Positions 6,604 to 7,451 of a DNA stretch of 7,451 nucleotides are shown piece by piece. The notes beneath the pieces were generated by a model, which was not told the DNA's origin, searched no databases, and saw only the letters and a program-made list of their open reading frames with translations. This stretch comes from Fervidifonticultor_A tertius. Lineage in GTDB: Bacteria > Sysuimicrobiota > Sysuimicrobiia > Sysuimicrobiales > Humicultoraceae. The translations under genes and the position numbers were made by a program. The stretch is taken from NCBI GenBank assembly GCA_031459235.1, contig JAVKIY010000094.1:1-7451 (forward strand). The letters are read 5' to 3'. How positions within the stretch are numbered: position 1 is the stretch's first letter; the number at the start of each line of letters is the position of its first letter.

Positions 6604-6623
6604 CTTCCGCCGGCCTCCGCCGG
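6604..6623. repeat. Tandem 10-bp direct repeat in the intergenic gap
   Basis: Two adjacent 10-base units, cttccgccgg (6604-6613) and cctccgccgg (6614-6623), match at nine of ten positions. They fill most of the gap between the binding-protein stop and the hairpin. On the transcript they are purine-rich. No function is evident, and chance in GC-rich DNA is possible. Confidence 0.5.
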
Positions 6624-6627
6624 GCTC

Positions 6628-7451
6628 CTACCGGCCGATCGTCACGCCGGTCATGTGGGTGAGCGCGTCGCGGTAGCCCATGGGCACCCAGTTCTGCACG
6701 CGGCGACTGAGCGCCTGGATCTCGGCCGGGTAGACCAGGAAGATCACCGGCGCGTCCCAGGCCATGAACCGCTGCGCCTGCTGGTAGATGCGCGCGCGCG
6801 CCTGCGGGTCGGCGGTTGCACGACCCTGCTCCAGCAGCCGGTCGAGCTCGGGGTTCTCGTACCCGAACTCGTTCAGCGTGCCCGTGCTGTGGTAGTACCC
6901 CATGATGTCGGCCTCGGGTGGGGTGATGTACCACAGCGTCCAGGTTTGCAGCGGGTTGGGCCGCGACCGGATCCGCGAGAGTAGCGCGTTGAACTCGCTG
7001 ATGCGCACCTCGGCGTCCACGCCCACGTCACGCCAGTACTGGCGTACGACCACCGCGGTCTGCTCGCGCACCGGGTTGCCGCGGTCCACGTCGAGCGTGA
7101 TGCGCAGCGGCTGGCCGCCCTTGCGCCGGATGCCGTCGGGCCCGCGCTGCCAACCCGCCTCCTCGAGCAACTTCTGGGCTAGCGCCGGATCGTAGGGGAA
7201 CTGATGGACCCGGTCGGTGTACGCCCACTGGACGAGCGGGTTGATGGGTCCGGTCGCCAGGCGGCCGCGGCCCAGATAGATCTTGTCCAGGATCGCCTTG
7301 CGGTCCACGGCGTGCGTGAGGGCCTGCCGGACCTTGCGGTCGGTGAAGGGCTCGACCTTGTTGTTGAACGCGACGAACGTGTAGTTGACCTGCGCCGCGT
7401 TGATGATCTGGACGTTGGGCATGCGCTGCACCAGCGGGACCTGCGGCGGTT
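6628..7451 (-). CDS. ABC transporter substrate-binding protein, family 5 (C-terminal part; 5' end beyond window)
   Basis: The frame is open from the window edge (…PQVPLVQRMPNVQ) to TAG 6628-6630, giving about 274 residues of an SBP_bac_5 (DppA/OppA/NikA-like) extracytoplasmic solute receptor of usual length 500-600. The motif FTDRKVRQALTHAVDRKAIL, the following GPINP and the segment YDPALAQKLLEEAGW are hallmarks of this family. The later part (YHSTGTLNEFGYENPELDRL) leads into the C-terminal lobe. The N-terminal signal or lipoprotein sequence is outside the window, so export cannot be checked here. A GTG at 7431 is only an internal codon. The two permease genes follow after a 39-nt gap, so the protein delivers ligand to that channel. 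Peptides are the default guess, but this family also binds opines, glycosides and metals. Confidence 0.93.
   Translation of the reverse strand, partial: PPQVPLVQRMPNVQIINAAQVNYTFVAFNNKVEPFTDRKVRQALTHAVDRKAILDKIYLGRGRLATGPINPLVQWAYTDRVHQFPYDPALAQKLLEEAGWQRGPDGIRRKGGQPLRITLDVDRGNPVREQTAVVVRQYWRDVGVDAEVRISEFNALLSRIRSRPNPLQTWTLWYITPPEADIMGYYHSTGTLNEFGYENPELDRLLEQGRATADPQARARIYQQAQRFMAWDAPVIFLVYPAEIQALSRRVQNWVPMGYRDALTHMTGVTIGR

Noticed and set aside
5479..6984. Plus-strand open frame of 501 codons
   Set aside because: It is antisense to the two permeases and the binding protein, with Arg/His/Gly-biased composition and no recognisable domain.

Overview
The window is a GC-rich stretch (about 70% GC by eye) of bacterial chromosome or metagenomic contig. 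It is densely packed, and all seven genes read on the minus strand, so transcription runs from position 7451 towards position 1. Gaps are short or negative, and several starts have clear Shine-Dalgarno sequences. I see no promoter, intrinsic terminator, RNA gene, CRISPR array or insertion sequence, and no gene-free stretch longer than about 40 bases. The gene mix (dipeptide-type ABC importer, M28 peptidase, CapA-like protein, ketopantoate-reductase-like enzyme, SDR) is the kind found in high-GC soil or thermophilic lineages such as Chloroflexota, Rokubacteria/NC10, Actinomycetota or Symbiobacteria-like Bacillota. The sequence alone does not let me choose between them.

Layout in transcription order: (1) 7451-6628, C-terminal part of a family 5 (peptide/nickel/opine type) substrate-binding protein, cut by the window edge; (2) 6588-5620, DppB/OppB-type permease; (3) 5623-4739, DppC/OppC-type permease, overlapping the previous gene by 4 nt; (4) 4710-3610, CapA-type metallophosphatase-fold protein; (5) 3595-2546, ketopantoate-reductase-family dehydrogenase; (6) 2553-1771, short-chain dehydrogenase/reductase, overlapping the previous gene by 8 nt; (7) 1749-1, an open frame with an M28-type peptidase fold in its first ~465 residues that continues, without a stop or frameshift, into the middle of an ArsB/SLC13-type membrane transporter and leaves the window.

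Read together, genes 1-6 and the peptidase part of gene 7 look like one catabolic operon. An importer takes up a peptide-like or amide-containing small molecule; two probably NAD-linked oxidoreductases and a hydrolase-fold protein process it; CapA has an unknown accessory role. The importer ATPases (DppD/DppF type) are not in the window.

The most notable points are the in-frame peptidase/half-transporter chimera, which has a perfect 10-bp inverted repeat at the junction and may be a real deletion fusion or an assembly artefact; the replacement of the M28 Glu-Glu pair by His-Ser; and a perfect 13-bp hairpin between the binding-protein and permease genes that buries the permease ribosome-binding site.
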